Origin: an uncultured Lachnospiraceae bacterium
GTDB lineage: Bacteria; Bacillota; Clostridia; Lachnospirales; Lachnospiraceae
Assembly (NCBI GenBank): GCA_910585005.1
Contig: CAJUCN010000005.1
Location: 148,844 to 212,843 of the forward strand
Direction of reading: 5' to 3'
DNA length: 64,000 bases
Part shown: positions 24,895-34,258 of the stretch, piece after piece
Position numbering within the stretch: position 1 is the first letter of the stretch
Layout of the letters: each line of letters opens with the position of its first letter
Made by a program: the position numbers and the translations under genes
The notes under the pieces: generated by a model
The model's database searches: none
What the model was told of the DNA's origin: nothing
Seen by the model: only the letters and a program-made list of their open reading frames with translations

Positions 24895-27486
24895 ATGAAA
24901 AAGGAAGAGGAAGGAAAAAAAACGAAAAGGAAGACCGGAAACGGCGTGAATCTTCTTTTGCATCTGGTACAGCATATCGCGTTTGTCATGGCAGTTATTT
25001 TGGGGACGGCAGTCCTTTTACGGTCTTATGTGACCATTGAAAGCGGTAAGGGATCACAGATGTATAACTTGCGGGAAGAGGAGCCGGGTACGATATTTAC
25101 GGATTCTGTGCTTTTTAACAAACTTTTGGCCAATCATATTACGGATGTGATCCGGTATGGGGCAGTCAGAGGGCAGATGGAAACCGATGGAGTCTTTGAT
25201 TCCGGAAAAGTAATTGATACGGCTGCTTTTGCAGACAGATACAGAACGCTTAGGACAGAGTATATTACGGCAAGATATTATTTGGATGATCTGATTAACT
25301 GGTCAAAAAAGGGATTTGAATTTGAAGATATTTATCTGTCAGGGGAGGAGGCTGACCAGTTTTTAAGCAGGGTCAGTCAAGTCACAACGATAAACACCAA
25401 GTCTGAAAATTATGACGGTGAAAATATTTATTATTTGAATTCTAAGCCAGAGCAGCTTACCAAAGTCAGGGATGTATCGGGGAACCAGTTTGAATCGGGC
25501 GAGTATGTGCGGGAAGGAGAAAACGCTACCATCCTTAAAAACCGGTATCTAACTGTAGACAAAAAGAATATTGAAGATCACGTTTCAAACTGGGATGAAT
25601 ATTATGAGCTTTGCCAGAATATTAAGAAGGCGGCTGATGATCTGGCATCTAATTATGACGAATATTTAAAATATCAAGAGGTATACCTGCCAGAACGATC
25701 TAACTTGGTTTATTTTATCCGAAAAACCATTGGCAGTGATGTGCAGGTCTACACGAATATGGATGTCAAGTCCAAAGAGCTTAAAACTCTAAAAAAAGAA
25801 CTTTTGGATGTGTGTTCCAAGACAGTTTATTATGACCCATCCGGGATGGAGTTCGAGACAGATACCATGATAGAAGAATCCACGTTGGGCTATGTATTAA
25901 ATGGTTTTGGATATGCGTATCCTGAAAATACACAGGTAATGTTTGGTATCCGTAAGGATCTGTCTATGGCAGAGGACAGTTTTTATGAAACGGCTGATCA
26001 ATTTAACAGGTATACGCCTTATTTGGGCAAGTACCTTACAGGAGCTATCTGCTGTGCAGCCCTCTATTTTTTACTGTTGGCATTATTGACGGTGCGGGAG
26101 GGAGTTGCAGGCAGAAAGGAAAGCGGGGAAGTGATCATAAGGCTGCACAGGGAAGACCGGATGCCTACGGAAATGATGGTGGCAGCGGCAGGGATAGCCG
26201 GGTACGGTATGTTCCGCCTGGTTTTTTACATGGTCAATGGGCCATGGCGCAGTATGCCGGAAGCGGCAATGATCGCTTTTGCCGGAGGATTGGCATTGGC
26301 AGTCAGCCTTTTGTTTGCCTTCTTTTATTTCAGTTTGGTCAGAAGATGGAAAGCTGGTAACCTGTGGAAGGACTCTTTGACAAGAAGAGCAGGAAGATCC
26401 ATAATGAGAGGAATCCGATATGCATACAGACACTGGGATTTGGTGCTTCGGGTGTGGGTGCCTTTTGGATTGTTTACTTTGTTTCATCTGATCCTGCTTG
26501 TGGTGGGCGCTGCAACATCCGGCACGAGACGGATCCTGCCAGTTTTGATCCTGCTTGTTGTTGATGGCGGAATTGGTATTTTGCTATATCATTCTGCACA
26601 GGCAAGGCAGAAGATTTTGGAATGCATACGGAAGATCAATGAAGGGGATATTTCCCAAAAAGTAAAAGAAGATGGCATGTATGGAGACAACCTGGTCATG
26701 GCAAGGGCTGTGAATAGCATTGGAGACAGTGTTAAGAATGCGGTAGAGACCAGTATGAAAGATGAACGGTTAAAAGCGGATCTGATTACCAATGTCTCCC
26801 ACGATATTAAGACGCCGCTGACTTCCATTATCAATTATGTGGATTTGATCAAAAGACAAAATGTCCAGGATCCGAAAGTCAGCGAATATATCAATATATT
26901 GGATGTTAAGTCCCAGCGGTTAAAACAGCTTACAGACGATTTGGTGGAGGCTTCTAAGATTTCTTCCGGGAACATTGTCCTTCAATGGGAAAAAATCAAT
27001 CTGGTGGAACTGCTGAACCAAACGATCGGAGAGTTTTCAGAAAAGTTTCACGAAAAAGCGCTGCATCCTGTTGTCAATGCTCCTGGCGGTAATATCTGTA
27101 TCCAGGCGGACAGCAGAAGGATATGGCGTGTAATGGAAAATCTGTTCAACAATATCTTTAAGTACGCACTGCCGGGAACAAGGGTCTATATTGATCTGGA
27201 ACTGGCGGATCAGAAAGAAAGTCATGAAAAGTGGGTGTTGTTGTCAGTGAAAAATATTTCGGCAAATCCGCTTAAAGTCAATCCGGAAGAACTCACGGAG
27301 CGTTTTATCCGGGGGGACGAATCCAGGACTACTGAGGGAAGCGGATTAGGGCTGTCCATTGCAAAGAACCTGGTGGAAATACAGAAGGGGACTTTTGAGA
27401 TCGTAATGGATGGAGACTTATTTAAGGTGAATTTGTCCTTTCCATTATTGGATAATATAGAGACGTTGTCCGCTAGAAATCATTAA
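24895..27486 (+). CDS. Multi-transmembrane sensor histidine kinase
   Basis: 863 residues. An N-terminal membrane helix is near residues 22-48, then a roughly 330-residue presumably extracytoplasmic sensor region. About five further membrane helices lie between residues 380 and 570, followed by a HAMP-like linker. The HisKA site is His636 in NVSHDIKTPLTSIINYVDL. The ATPase domain has the N box NLFNNIFKYALPG and the G box GSGLGLSIAKNLVE. The architecture resembles VanS-like kinases expanded in Lachnospiraceae. It pairs with the upstream regulator; the stimulus is unknown. Confidence 0.92.
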   Translation: MKKEEEGKKTKRKTGNGVNLLLHLVQHIAFVMAVILGTAVLLRSYVTIESGKGSQMYNLREEEPGTIFTDSVLFNKLLANHITDVIRYGAVRGQMETDGVFDSGKVIDTAAFADRYRTLRTEYITARYYLDDLINWSKKGFEFEDIYLSGEEADQFLSRVSQVTTINTKSENYDGENIYYLNSKPEQLTKVRDVSGNQFESGEYVREGENATILKNRYLTVDKKNIEDHVSNWDEYYELCQNIKKAADDLASNYDEYLKYQEVYLPERSNLVYFIRKTIGSDVQVYTNMDVKSKELKTLKKELLDVCSKTVYYDPSGMEFETDTMIEESTLGYVLNGFGYAYPENTQVMFGIRKDLSMAEDSFYETADQFNRYTPYLGKYLTGAICCAALYFLLLALLTVREGVAGRKESGEVIIRLHREDRMPTEMMVAAAGIAGYGMFRLVFYMVNGPWRSMPEAAMIAFAGGLALAVSLLFAFFYFSLVRRWKAGNLWKDSLTRRAGRSIMRGIRYAYRHWDLVLRVWVPFGLFTLFHLILLVVGAATSGTRRILPVLILLVVDGGIGILLYHSAQARQKILECIRKINEGDISQKVKEDGMYGDNLVMARAVNSIGDSVKNAVETSMKDERLKADLITNVSHDIKTPLTSIINYVDLIKRQNVQDPKVSEYINILDVKSQRLKQLTDDLVEASKISSGNIVLQWEKINLVELLNQTIGEFSEKFHEKALHPVVNAPGGNICIQADSRRIWRVMENLFNNIFKYALPGTRVYIDLELADQKESHEKWVLLSVKNISANPLKVNPEELTERFIRGDESRTTEGSGLGLSIAKNLVEIQKGTFEIVMDGDLFKVNLSFPLLDNIETLSARNH

Positions 27487-27518
27487 GACGTTTTGGCCTA
27501 ACGGGCTGGTTAAAAAAG

Positions 27519-27562
27519 GAGTGTCATTGTAGAGGAAAAGTTACTCACGATGACACTCTTTT
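27519..27562. terminator. Bidirectional terminator between the kinase gene and prs
   Basis: The 9-bp perfect arms GAGTGTCAT (27519-27527) and ATGACACTC (27550-27558) have TTTT on the right and AAAAAA on the left (27512-27517). The hairpin can therefore end transcripts from both converging genes. Confidence 0.85.
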
Positions 27563-27588
27563 ACATTGCATTCGATAATAAATCAGGG

Positions 27589-28779
27589 TTATAATTGGTC
27601 AAGATCTTCCCTGTTGTTGTATTTTGCAAGAAATTCATGGATCTTATCGGTAGGTGTATATACATTCGCCATGGAAGAGTCATGGTTCATAAAGTCAATA
27701 ATAGAAGCAAGGAACTTGCTCATATCGGCTTCCACATAATAAGGCCGGCTCTTTAGTTCTGAAATCTGGTAGGTAAGGTTTGTGGTGACGACTTTATCAA
27801 AATAACATTTTTCGTAAGCTTCGTCGAAACGATCCAGTCCTTCTGTAAACAGGCCGAAAGTGCAGCATATGTAAACATGCTTTGCGTTCATCGCTTTAAG
27901 CTGTTTGGCGGTATCTAGCATACTTCCGCCAGAGGAGATCATATCGTCAATGATGATCACATCCTTGCCATCAACATTGTCTCCTAAAAATTCATGAGCT
28001 ACAATAGGGTTTTTTCCGTTTATAATCGTAGAGTAGTCACGGCGTTTATAAAACATTCCCGTATCTACACCTAAAACGTTTGCAAAATAAACTGCCCTGT
28101 CAAGAGCGCCTTCATCAGGGCTGATCACGACTAAATGGTCTTTGTCGATCAGCAGGCTGCCATCAGTGCGGAGGAGCGCCTGTATGAACTGGTAAGGAGG
28201 GGTAAAATTGTCGAAGCCGCAAAGGGGCTCTGCATTCTGCACCCTGGGGTCGTGAGCGTCGAAAGTGATAAAATTGCTGACTCCCATGTAGCTCAATTCT
28301 TCAATGGCATAAGCACAGTCTAAAGATTCCCTTCCGTTTCTCTTATGCTGCCGGCCTTCATATAAATAGGGCATGATGACATTGATGCGGTGGGCTTTGC
28401 CGTTAACGGCAGCGATGACACGTTTTAGGTCCTGATAATGATCATCTGGTGATTTATAATTGGTATAGCCGTTCATGGTATATGAAATACTGTGGTTACA
28501 AACATCCACCAGGATAAATAGATCTTTACCCCGGACGGATTCAGAGATCACAGCTTTCCCTTCCCCTGACCCAAAACGGTAACAGGAAGTCCCCAAGATG
28601 TAATTGCTGGCTACATAACCTTCAAAAGCAGGTGCATTTTTAGCTTTATTTTTGATGTCTCTCCTGAAATTTACAAGATGATTGTTGACGCTGTTTCCTA
28701 ATTTTGCTGCCGACTCCAAAACGATCAGTTTCAGAGGCGCAACAGGAATGGCAGATTCCAGTTCGGATATGTTTGGCAT
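27589..28779 (-). CDS. prs: Ribose-phosphate pyrophosphokinase, long clostridial form
   Basis: 396 residues from the ATG at 28779, which has GGAGG directly upstream; the frame extends to a TTG four codons earlier that overlaps that site. It makes PRPP from ribose 5-phosphate and ATP. PRPP-synthetase features include RRDIKNKAKNAPAFEG, MPYLYEGRQHKRNGRE, FDAHDPRVQN and the PRPP loop VIIIDDMISSGGSMLDTAK. It is about 80 residues longer than the classical 315-residue enzyme and divergent in the N-terminal third. It is the only clear minus-strand gene in the window. The promoter is back-to-back with that of the DUF512 gene. Confidence 0.93.
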   Translation of the reverse strand: MPNISELESAIPVAPLKLIVLESAAKLGNSVNNHLVNFRRDIKNKAKNAPAFEGYVASNYILGTSCYRFGSGEGKAVISESVRGKDLFILVDVCNHSISYTMNGYTNYKSPDDHYQDLKRVIAAVNGKAHRINVIMPYLYEGRQHKRNGRESLDCAYAIEELSYMGVSNFITFDAHDPRVQNAEPLCGFDNFTPPYQFIQALLRTDGSLLIDKDHLVVISPDEGALDRAVYFANVLGVDTGMFYKRRDYSTIINGKNPIVAHEFLGDNVDGKDVIIIDDMISSGGSMLDTAKQLKAMNAKHVYICCTFGLFTEGLDRFDEAYEKCYFDKVVTTNLTYQISELKSRPYYVEADMSKFLASIIDFMNHDSSMANVYTPTDKIHEFLAKYNNREDLDQL

Positions 28780-28820
28780 GGTAACCTCCAAAATGCTTCA
28801 TAAGTAGAATATCAATTTAT

Positions 28821-28849
28821 TTTATATCATTATGTTAGTGACACGTCAA
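28821..28849 (-). promoter_or_regulatory. Sigma-A promoter for prs
   Basis: On the minus strand, TTGACG (28849-28844), 17 bases, TATAAA (28826-28821). The prs start codon is about 42 bases downstream of the -10. Confidence 0.7.
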
Positions 28850-28866
28850 GGAATTTCTTGTAAAAT
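28838..28866 (+). promoter_or_regulatory. Sigma-A promoter for the DUF512-der unit
   Basis: GTGACA (28838-28843), 17 bases, TAAAAT (28861-28866). Its -35 abuts the -35 of the divergent prs promoter, so RNA polymerase cannot occupy both sites at once. Confidence 0.55.
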
Positions 28867-28883
28867 AGAATGGTGAAAGAATT

Positions 28884-30242
28884 ATGGAGCAGATTATGAG
28901 TAGAAAAAAACAAAAAGGACATTTGATAAAAGAAGTACAGGGGGGAAGCATTGCAGAGGAACTGGAAATCAAACCAGGAGACAAGCTTCTTGCCATTAAT
29001 GACAATGAGATTGAGGATGTTTTTGACTATCAATACTATGTTGAGGATGAATATATTGAGATCCTTATTGAAAAGCCGGACGGGGAACAGTGGCTTTTGG
29101 AAGTGGATAAGGAGGAAGATGAAGATCTGGGCATCGTATTTCAAAACGGGCTGTTGGATGATTACCGTTCCTGCCACAATAAGTGTATTTTCTGTTTTAT
29201 TGACCAGATGCCGGAGGGAATGCGTAAGACCCTCTATTTTAAGGACGATGATTCCAGGCTGTCTTTTTTACAAGGGAATTATGTCACACTGACCAACATG
29301 TCAGACAAAGATATTGAGAGGATCATTAAGTACCGCCTATCGCCTATCAATATTTCCTTTCAAACCATGAACCCGGATTTGCGTTGTAAAATGCTGAATA
29401 ACCGGTTTGCCGGGGAAGCGCTGACAAAGGCGGACAGGCTCTACGAAGCGGGAATAGCCATGAATGGGCAGATCGTTCTCTGCAACGGGGTAAATGATGG
29501 AAGGGAACTGGAGTACAGCATTCGTAAGCTGATGGAATATGCCCCTTTACTTGAAAGCGTGTCTGTCGTTCCGGTGGGGCTTTCAAAATATCGTGAAGGG
29601 CTGTATCCCCTGGAGCCTTTTGGCCAAGAGGATGCACAAAAAGTACTTTCCATGATCCATAGTTTCCAGAAAGAATGTATGGAAAAATTCGGGATGCACT
29701 TTATTCATGCCAGTGACGAATGGTATATTCTGGCAGGATGGGAGCTTCCCGGAGAAGAAAGCTATGACGGATATCTCCAGCTTGAGAATGGGGTGGGGAT
29801 GCTGCGGCTTTTGCTGGATGAGTTTGAAGATGCATTACAAGAATTACGGGAGCGGATTTGCACCAAAGGCTATAAAGGGTGCCCGGATAAGGTGTCTATA
29901 GCCACCGGAAAACTGGCCTATCCATACATTGCAAAGATGGCCGGAGCGCTTGAAGAAACAGTCCAGGGCTTGCAGATTCAGGTGTATGAGATTATCAATC
30001 ACTTTTTTGGGGAAATGATTACGGTATCAGGGCTTCTTACTGGCAAGGATTTGATCAGCCAGTTAAAGGGAAAAGAACTTGGAAGCCGTTTGCTTCTTCC
30101 TGAAAACATGCTGCGGAGCGGAGATTCCGTCTTTCTTGATGACATAACAGTCTCTGAAATGGAAAAAACTTTACAAGTAAAAATAGATATTGTAAAATCA
30201 AGCGGATACGATTTTGTTCGTGCAATATTAGAAGAGAAATGA
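28884..30242 (+). CDS. DUF512 family radical-SAM-like protein with PDZ domain
   Basis: 452 residues (an ATG at 28896 with GGAG upstream is an alternative start). A PDZ-like domain covers about residues 12-80 (GSIAEELEIKPGDKLLAINDNEI). It is followed by a cysteine motif Cys97-x3-Cys101-x2-Cys104 in CHNKCIFCFIDQMP, matching a radical-SAM 4Fe-4S site. The C-terminal half is the DUF512 domain. The biochemical role is not established. The gene is regularly found just before der in Clostridia, as here with a 7-base gap, which suggests a ribosome- or translation-linked task; this is inference. Confidence 0.9.
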   Translation: MEQIMSRKKQKGHLIKEVQGGSIAEELEIKPGDKLLAINDNEIEDVFDYQYYVEDEYIEILIEKPDGEQWLLEVDKEEDEDLGIVFQNGLLDDYRSCHNKCIFCFIDQMPEGMRKTLYFKDDDSRLSFLQGNYVTLTNMSDKDIERIIKYRLSPINISFQTMNPDLRCKMLNNRFAGEALTKADRLYEAGIAMNGQIVLCNGVNDGRELEYSIRKLMEYAPLLESVSVVPVGLSKYREGLYPLEPFGQEDAQKVLSMIHSFQKECMEKFGMHFIHASDEWYILAGWELPGEESYDGYLQLENGVGMLRLLLDEFEDALQELRERICTKGYKGCPDKVSIATGKLAYPYIAKMAGALEETVQGLQIQVYEIINHFFGEMITVSGLLTGKDLISQLKGKELGSRLLLPENMLRSGDSVFLDDITVSEMEKTLQVKIDIVKSSGYDFVRAILEEK

Positions 30243-30249
30243 GGAAATT

Positions 30250-31584
30250 ATGAGTGTAAAAAGAAAACCTATCGTGGCAGTCGTTGGAAGGCCAAACGTG
30301 GGAAAATCAACGCTTTTTAATGCAGTGGCAGGGCATAGGATATCAATTGTCAAAGATACGCCAGGAATTACAAGAGACAGGATCTACACGGATGTTACTT
30401 GGCTGGAGCGGCAGTTTACGCTGATCGATACGGGAGGCATTGAGCCGGACAGCGGCGATGTGATCTTATCCCAGATGCGGGAACAGGCGCAGATTGCTAT
30501 TGATACGGCAGATGTGATCCTGTTTATGGTGGATGTAAAGCAAGGGCTGGTAGATGCAGATGCAAAAGTGGCGGATATGCTGCGGCGTTCCCATAAGCCC
30601 ATTTTGCTTGTAGTCAATAAGGTGGACGATTTTCAAAAATATATGGCTGATACTTATGAGTTTTACAACTTGGGGATTGGGGAGCCATATCCCATTTCAG
30701 CGGCAAACAAGATGGGAATTGGAGATCTGCTTGATGAAGTGATTCAATATTTTGAAGAGGAAGAGGAAACGGATGAGGAGGAAGACGTTACCAGGGTAGC
30801 CATTGTGGGGAAGCCCAATGTGGGGAAATCTTCTTTGATCAATAAACTTCTTGGTGAAAACCGTCTGATTGTATCCGATATTGCCGGAACCACCAGGGAT
30901 GCGGTGGACACGCCAGTAAGCCATAACCAGAAAGACTATATTTTTATTGATACCGCAGGGCTGCGGCGTAAGAATAAAGTAAAAGAAGAGTTGGAACGGT
31001 ATATGATCGTGCGGACGGTAGGCGCTGTGGAGAGGGCGGATGTAGTAGTATTGCTCATTGATGCCGTGGAAGGCGTTACGGAGCAGGACGCCAAGATTGC
31101 CGGAATTGCCCATGATCGTGGGAAGGCAGTAATCATTGCAGTGAATAAATGGGATGCGATTGAAAAGGATCATAAAACAGTAAATCAGTATTCGGCTAAA
31201 ATCAGGAATATTTTATCCTATATGCCATATGCAGAGATTACTTTTATTTCAGCGATGACAGGGCAACGGCTTCCCAAGCTGTTTGACCTGATTGATATGG
31301 TTCACGAAAATCATGCCATGCGTGTTTCTACAGGCGTACTGAATGAGATTATGAGTGAAGCAGTAGCTATGCAGCAGCCGCCTTCGGATAAAGGAAAGAG
31401 GCTGAAGTTGTATTATATCACACAGGTTGGGGTAAAGCCGCCCACGTTTGTCATTTTTGTCAATGACAAAGAGTTAATGCATTTTTCTTATACAAGATAT
31501 ATTGAAAACCAGATCAGGGAATCTTTTGGTTTTAAAGGGACGCCGCTAAAATTTATTATCAGGGAAAGAAATGAGGGAAAGTGA
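30250..31584 (+). CDS. der: Ribosome assembly GTPase Der (EngA)
   Basis: 444 residues with two tandem GTPase domains, unique to Der. Domain 1 has GRPNVGKSTLFN (from residue 13), DTGGIE and NKVD. Domain 2 has GKPNVGKSSLINKLL (about residue 188), DTAGLRRK and NKWD. A C-terminal KH-like domain follows. It is required for 50S maturation. The end overlaps plsY by 14 bases. Confidence 0.98.
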   Translation: MSVKRKPIVAVVGRPNVGKSTLFNAVAGHRISIVKDTPGITRDRIYTDVTWLERQFTLIDTGGIEPDSGDVILSQMREQAQIAIDTADVILFMVDVKQGLVDADAKVADMLRRSHKPILLVVNKVDDFQKYMADTYEFYNLGIGEPYPISAANKMGIGDLLDEVIQYFEEEEETDEEEDVTRVAIVGKPNVGKSSLINKLLGENRLIVSDIAGTTRDAVDTPVSHNQKDYIFIDTAGLRRKNKVKEELERYMIVRTVGAVERADVVVLLIDAVEGVTEQDAKIAGIAHDRGKAVIIAVNKWDAIEKDHKTVNQYSAKIRNILSYMPYAEITFISAMTGQRLPKLFDLIDMVHENHAMRVSTGVLNEIMSEAVAMQQPPSDKGKRLKLYYITQVGVKPPTFVIFVNDKELMHFSYTRYIENQIRESFGFKGTPLKFIIRERNEGK

Positions 31585-32233
31585 TTTGGAACGTATCATT
31601 TGTATTGTAATTGGTTATGTATTTGGTTTATTCCAGACAGCATTTATCTATGGGAAGATTCATGGAATTGATATTAGGGAACATGGAAGCGGCAATGCAG
31701 GGACGACGAATACACTGAGGGTGCTGGGGACTAAGGCAGGGCTTATTGTGCTGGCAGGTGACATTATAAAGTGTATCCTTGCCATTGTTCTTTGCAGCGC
31801 GCTTTTTAAAGGTTCTCATCAAGATGAGATCTATCTGTTGAAGCTTTACGCCGCTGCCGGGGCGATTTTAGGACATAATTTCCCTTTTTATCTTGGATTT
31901 AAAGGAGGAAAAGGGATTGCGGCAACTGCCGGACTGATTCTGGCGTTTCATCCGTATTTCATTATTATGGGAGTGGTTCTTTTCTTTGGCACATTTTTTA
32001 CGACCCATTATGTGTCATTGGGATCTCTTCTGGTTTATGCAGGGCTGATGATCCAGATGGTCGTATCAGGCCAGATGGGGCTTTTTGGTTCTTCCCAGGC
32101 AGTACGGATAGAGATGTATTTCATTACTGCGCTTTTAACCCTGCTGGCTTATTATAAGCATCGGGAAAATATCAAACGTCTATTAAAAGGGGAAGAGAGA
32201 AAAACTTATCTGACAAAGAAGAATAAACAGTGA
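31571..32233 (+). CDS. plsY: Glycerol-3-phosphate acyltransferase PlsY
   Basis: A 220-residue integral membrane enzyme that transfers the acyl group of acyl-phosphate, the PlsX product, to glycerol 3-phosphate. The three family motifs are visible: EHGSGNAGTTNTLRVLG, AGAILGHNFPFYLGFKGGKGIA, and the third, weaker motif around HRENIKRLLKGEE. Multiple hydrophobic segments. The start overlaps der, and gpsA, which makes its substrate, is next, forming a lipid-precursor unit. Confidence 0.96.
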   Translation: MRESDLERIICIVIGYVFGLFQTAFIYGKIHGIDIREHGSGNAGTTNTLRVLGTKAGLIVLAGDIIKCILAIVLCSALFKGSHQDEIYLLKLYAAAGAILGHNFPFYLGFKGGKGIAATAGLILAFHPYFIIMGVVLFFGTFFTTHYVSLGSLLVYAGLMIQMVVSGQMGLFGSSQAVRIEMYFITALLTLLAYYKHRENIKRLLKGEERKTYLTKKNKQ

Positions 32234-32301
32234 GCGGCAGATAGGGAATCAGGAAAGAAAGGACAGGGCCGGAATGAAGGTCATGGAAAGGAGATCTTGA
32301 A

Positions 32302-33339
32302 ATGGCAAAGGTAGGAATTATAGGTGCAGGAAGCTGGGGAACCGCATTAGCGTGGCTGCTGGGCAATAACCAAAACCAGGTTACAGTATGGTCCATCATG
32401 GAAGAAGAAATAAAGATGTTGAAAGAATGCCATGAACAAAAGGAAAAACTGCCTGGGGTGATCTTAAAAGAAGAAACGGAGTTTACCACAAATATGGAAG
32501 AGGCCGTCAGTGGAAAAGATGTTTTGGTTCTTGCAGTTCCGTCGCCTTTTACAAGAAGTACGGCAGCCCAAATGGCTCCCTATGTAAAAGAAGGGCAAAG
32601 AATCGTCAATGTGGCAAAGGGCATTGAAGAAAAAACGCTGATGACCTTATCGGAGGCCATCCAGGAGGAGATCCCGCAGGGGGATGTAGCTGTCTTGTCA
32701 GGGCCATCTCATGCAGAAGAGGTGGGAAAAGGGATCCCAACGACTATCGTAGTAGGGGCAAAAGATCGGGAAACGGCAGAATATCTCCAAAATTTATTTA
32801 TGAGCAGTGTATTCCGTGTGTATATCAGTTCGGATGTATTAGGGATCGAGTTAGGCGCAGCCTTAAAAAATGTGGTCGCCCTTGCGGCGGGCATTGCAGA
32901 CGGGCTGGGATATGGCGATAACACGAAAGCGGCGCTGATCACCAGAGGGATTGCTGAGATTGCAAGGCTTGGGATCAGTATGGGGGGAAGGATCGAAACC
33001 TTTTATGGGCTTACCGGTATTGGTGATCTGATCGTCACTTGTGCCTCCATGCATTCAAGAAACCGCAGAGCGGGTATTTTGATTGGACAGGGAGCATCCA
33101 TGGAAGAGGCCATGAAGGAAGTTAAGATGGTGGTGGAAGGGGTTTATTCAGCGAAGGCAGGCTATGCCCTTTCGGAGAAATATCATGTGAGTATGCCGAT
33201 CATTGAACAGGTCAATCGGATTTTGTTTGAAGGAATGCCTGCATCGGACGCGGTGAAGGAACTGATGCTCAGAGATAAGAAAGTGGAAAACATTGATCTG
33301 CGGCAGCTTTATCAGAATAGTATAGAGATTCCGTGGTGA
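32302..33339 (+). CDS. gpsA: NAD(P)-dependent glycerol-3-phosphate dehydrogenase
   Basis: 345 residues. The N-terminal Rossmann loop is GIIGAGSWGTALAWLLG. Substrate-binding signatures include VLSGPSHAEEVGKGIPTT and LKNVVALAAGIADGLGYGDNTKAALITRG. It reduces dihydroxyacetone phosphate to glycerol 3-phosphate, the PlsY acceptor. The C-terminal motif ETFYGLTGIGDLIVTCASMHSRNRRAG is intact. Start well supported by AAAGGAG. Confidence 0.98.
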   Translation: MAKVGIIGAGSWGTALAWLLGNNQNQVTVWSIMEEEIKMLKECHEQKEKLPGVILKEETEFTTNMEEAVSGKDVLVLAVPSPFTRSTAAQMAPYVKEGQRIVNVAKGIEEKTLMTLSEAIQEEIPQGDVAVLSGPSHAEEVGKGIPTTIVVGAKDRETAEYLQNLFMSSVFRVYISSDVLGIELGAALKNVVALAAGIADGLGYGDNTKAALITRGIAEIARLGISMGGRIETFYGLTGIGDLIVTCASMHSRNRRAGILIGQGASMEEAMKEVKMVVEGVYSAKAGYALSEKYHVSMPIIEQVNRILFEGMPASDAVKELMLRDKKVENIDLRQLYQNSIEIPW

Positions 33340-33427
33340 CAGATCCAGGAGAGTCGGACTGAATAAAATTTTTAGTAAACTTATCATTGCCTGAATACGA
33401 TCGGGCTGACAGGAACGGAGGATTTTC

Positions 33428-34243
33428 ATGAACAGACAGGAATTTTCAAGCACGAAGGATTATGTGGCGTCGGAGCAGCTTATGGCGAGCGTCAATGTGG
33501 CGATTGCATTACAGAAGCCGCTTTTGATCAAGGGAGAGCCAGGAACCGGGAAGACCATGCTTGCCCAGGCGGTGGCAAGGTCTTTGGGAAAGAAATTGAT
33601 GATATGGAATATCAAATCCACCACGAAGGCCCAGGATGGACTGTATATGTACGATACCATACAGCGTCTCTATGACGGGCAGTTCGGGGAAGAAGGGGTA
33701 GATGATATTGCACATTACATTAAACTGGGGAAACTGGGGGAGGCATTTGAAAGCGAAGAACAGGTCATCCTGCTTATTGACGAGATTGATAAGGCGGATC
33801 TGGAATTTCCCAATGACCTTCTTTGGGAGTTAGATCAAATGGAGTTTTATATCCATGAGACGAAGCGCACGGTGAAGGCAAAGCAGCGCCCTATTGTGAT
33901 CATTACTTCCAATGCGGAAAAAGAACTGCCGGATGCTTTCCTGCGCAGGTGCATTTTCCATTATATTGATTTTCCGGATGAAGCGCTCATGGAGGAAATT
34001 GTAAAGACACATTATCCCAATGTGGAAGAACATCTGTTAAAAAATGCAATGAACGTTTTTTATGGGATCCGTGCCCTTCGGGATATCCGTAAAAAGCCCA
34101 GCACATCGGAGCTGATCGACTGGATCAATGCGCTGCAGATCGGAGGAATCGCTGCAGACCGGATCCGGGCGGAACTTCCCTTTGTGGGTGTGATCGTGAA
34201 AAAAGATGAGGACATGGAAATTGTAAGGCAAAGACTTGACTAA
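33428..34243 (+). CDS. MoxR-type AAA+ ATPase
   Basis: A 271-residue AAA+ protein with Walker A GEPGTGKT (residues 36-43), Walker B VILLIDEIDKAD, sensor 1 IITSN and an arginine-containing ALRDIRKKPSTSELIDW sensor 2 region. MoxR ATPases act as chaperones with VWA-domain partners, and one is encoded 15 bases downstream. The substrate of this pair is unknown. Strong ribosome site GGAACGGAGG. No clear promoter in the 88-base gap before it. Confidence 0.92.
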   Translation: MNRQEFSSTKDYVASEQLMASVNVAIALQKPLLIKGEPGTGKTMLAQAVARSLGKKLMIWNIKSTTKAQDGLYMYDTIQRLYDGQFGEEGVDDIAHYIKLGKLGEAFESEEQVILLIDEIDKADLEFPNDLLWELDQMEFYIHETKRTVKAKQRPIVIITSNAEKELPDAFLRRCIFHYIDFPDEALMEEIVKTHYPNVEEHLLKNAMNVFYGIRALRDIRKKPSTSELIDWINALQIGGIAADRIRAELPFVGVIVKKDEDMEIVRQRLD

Positions 34244-34258
34244 GATAAGGGGTATCTT

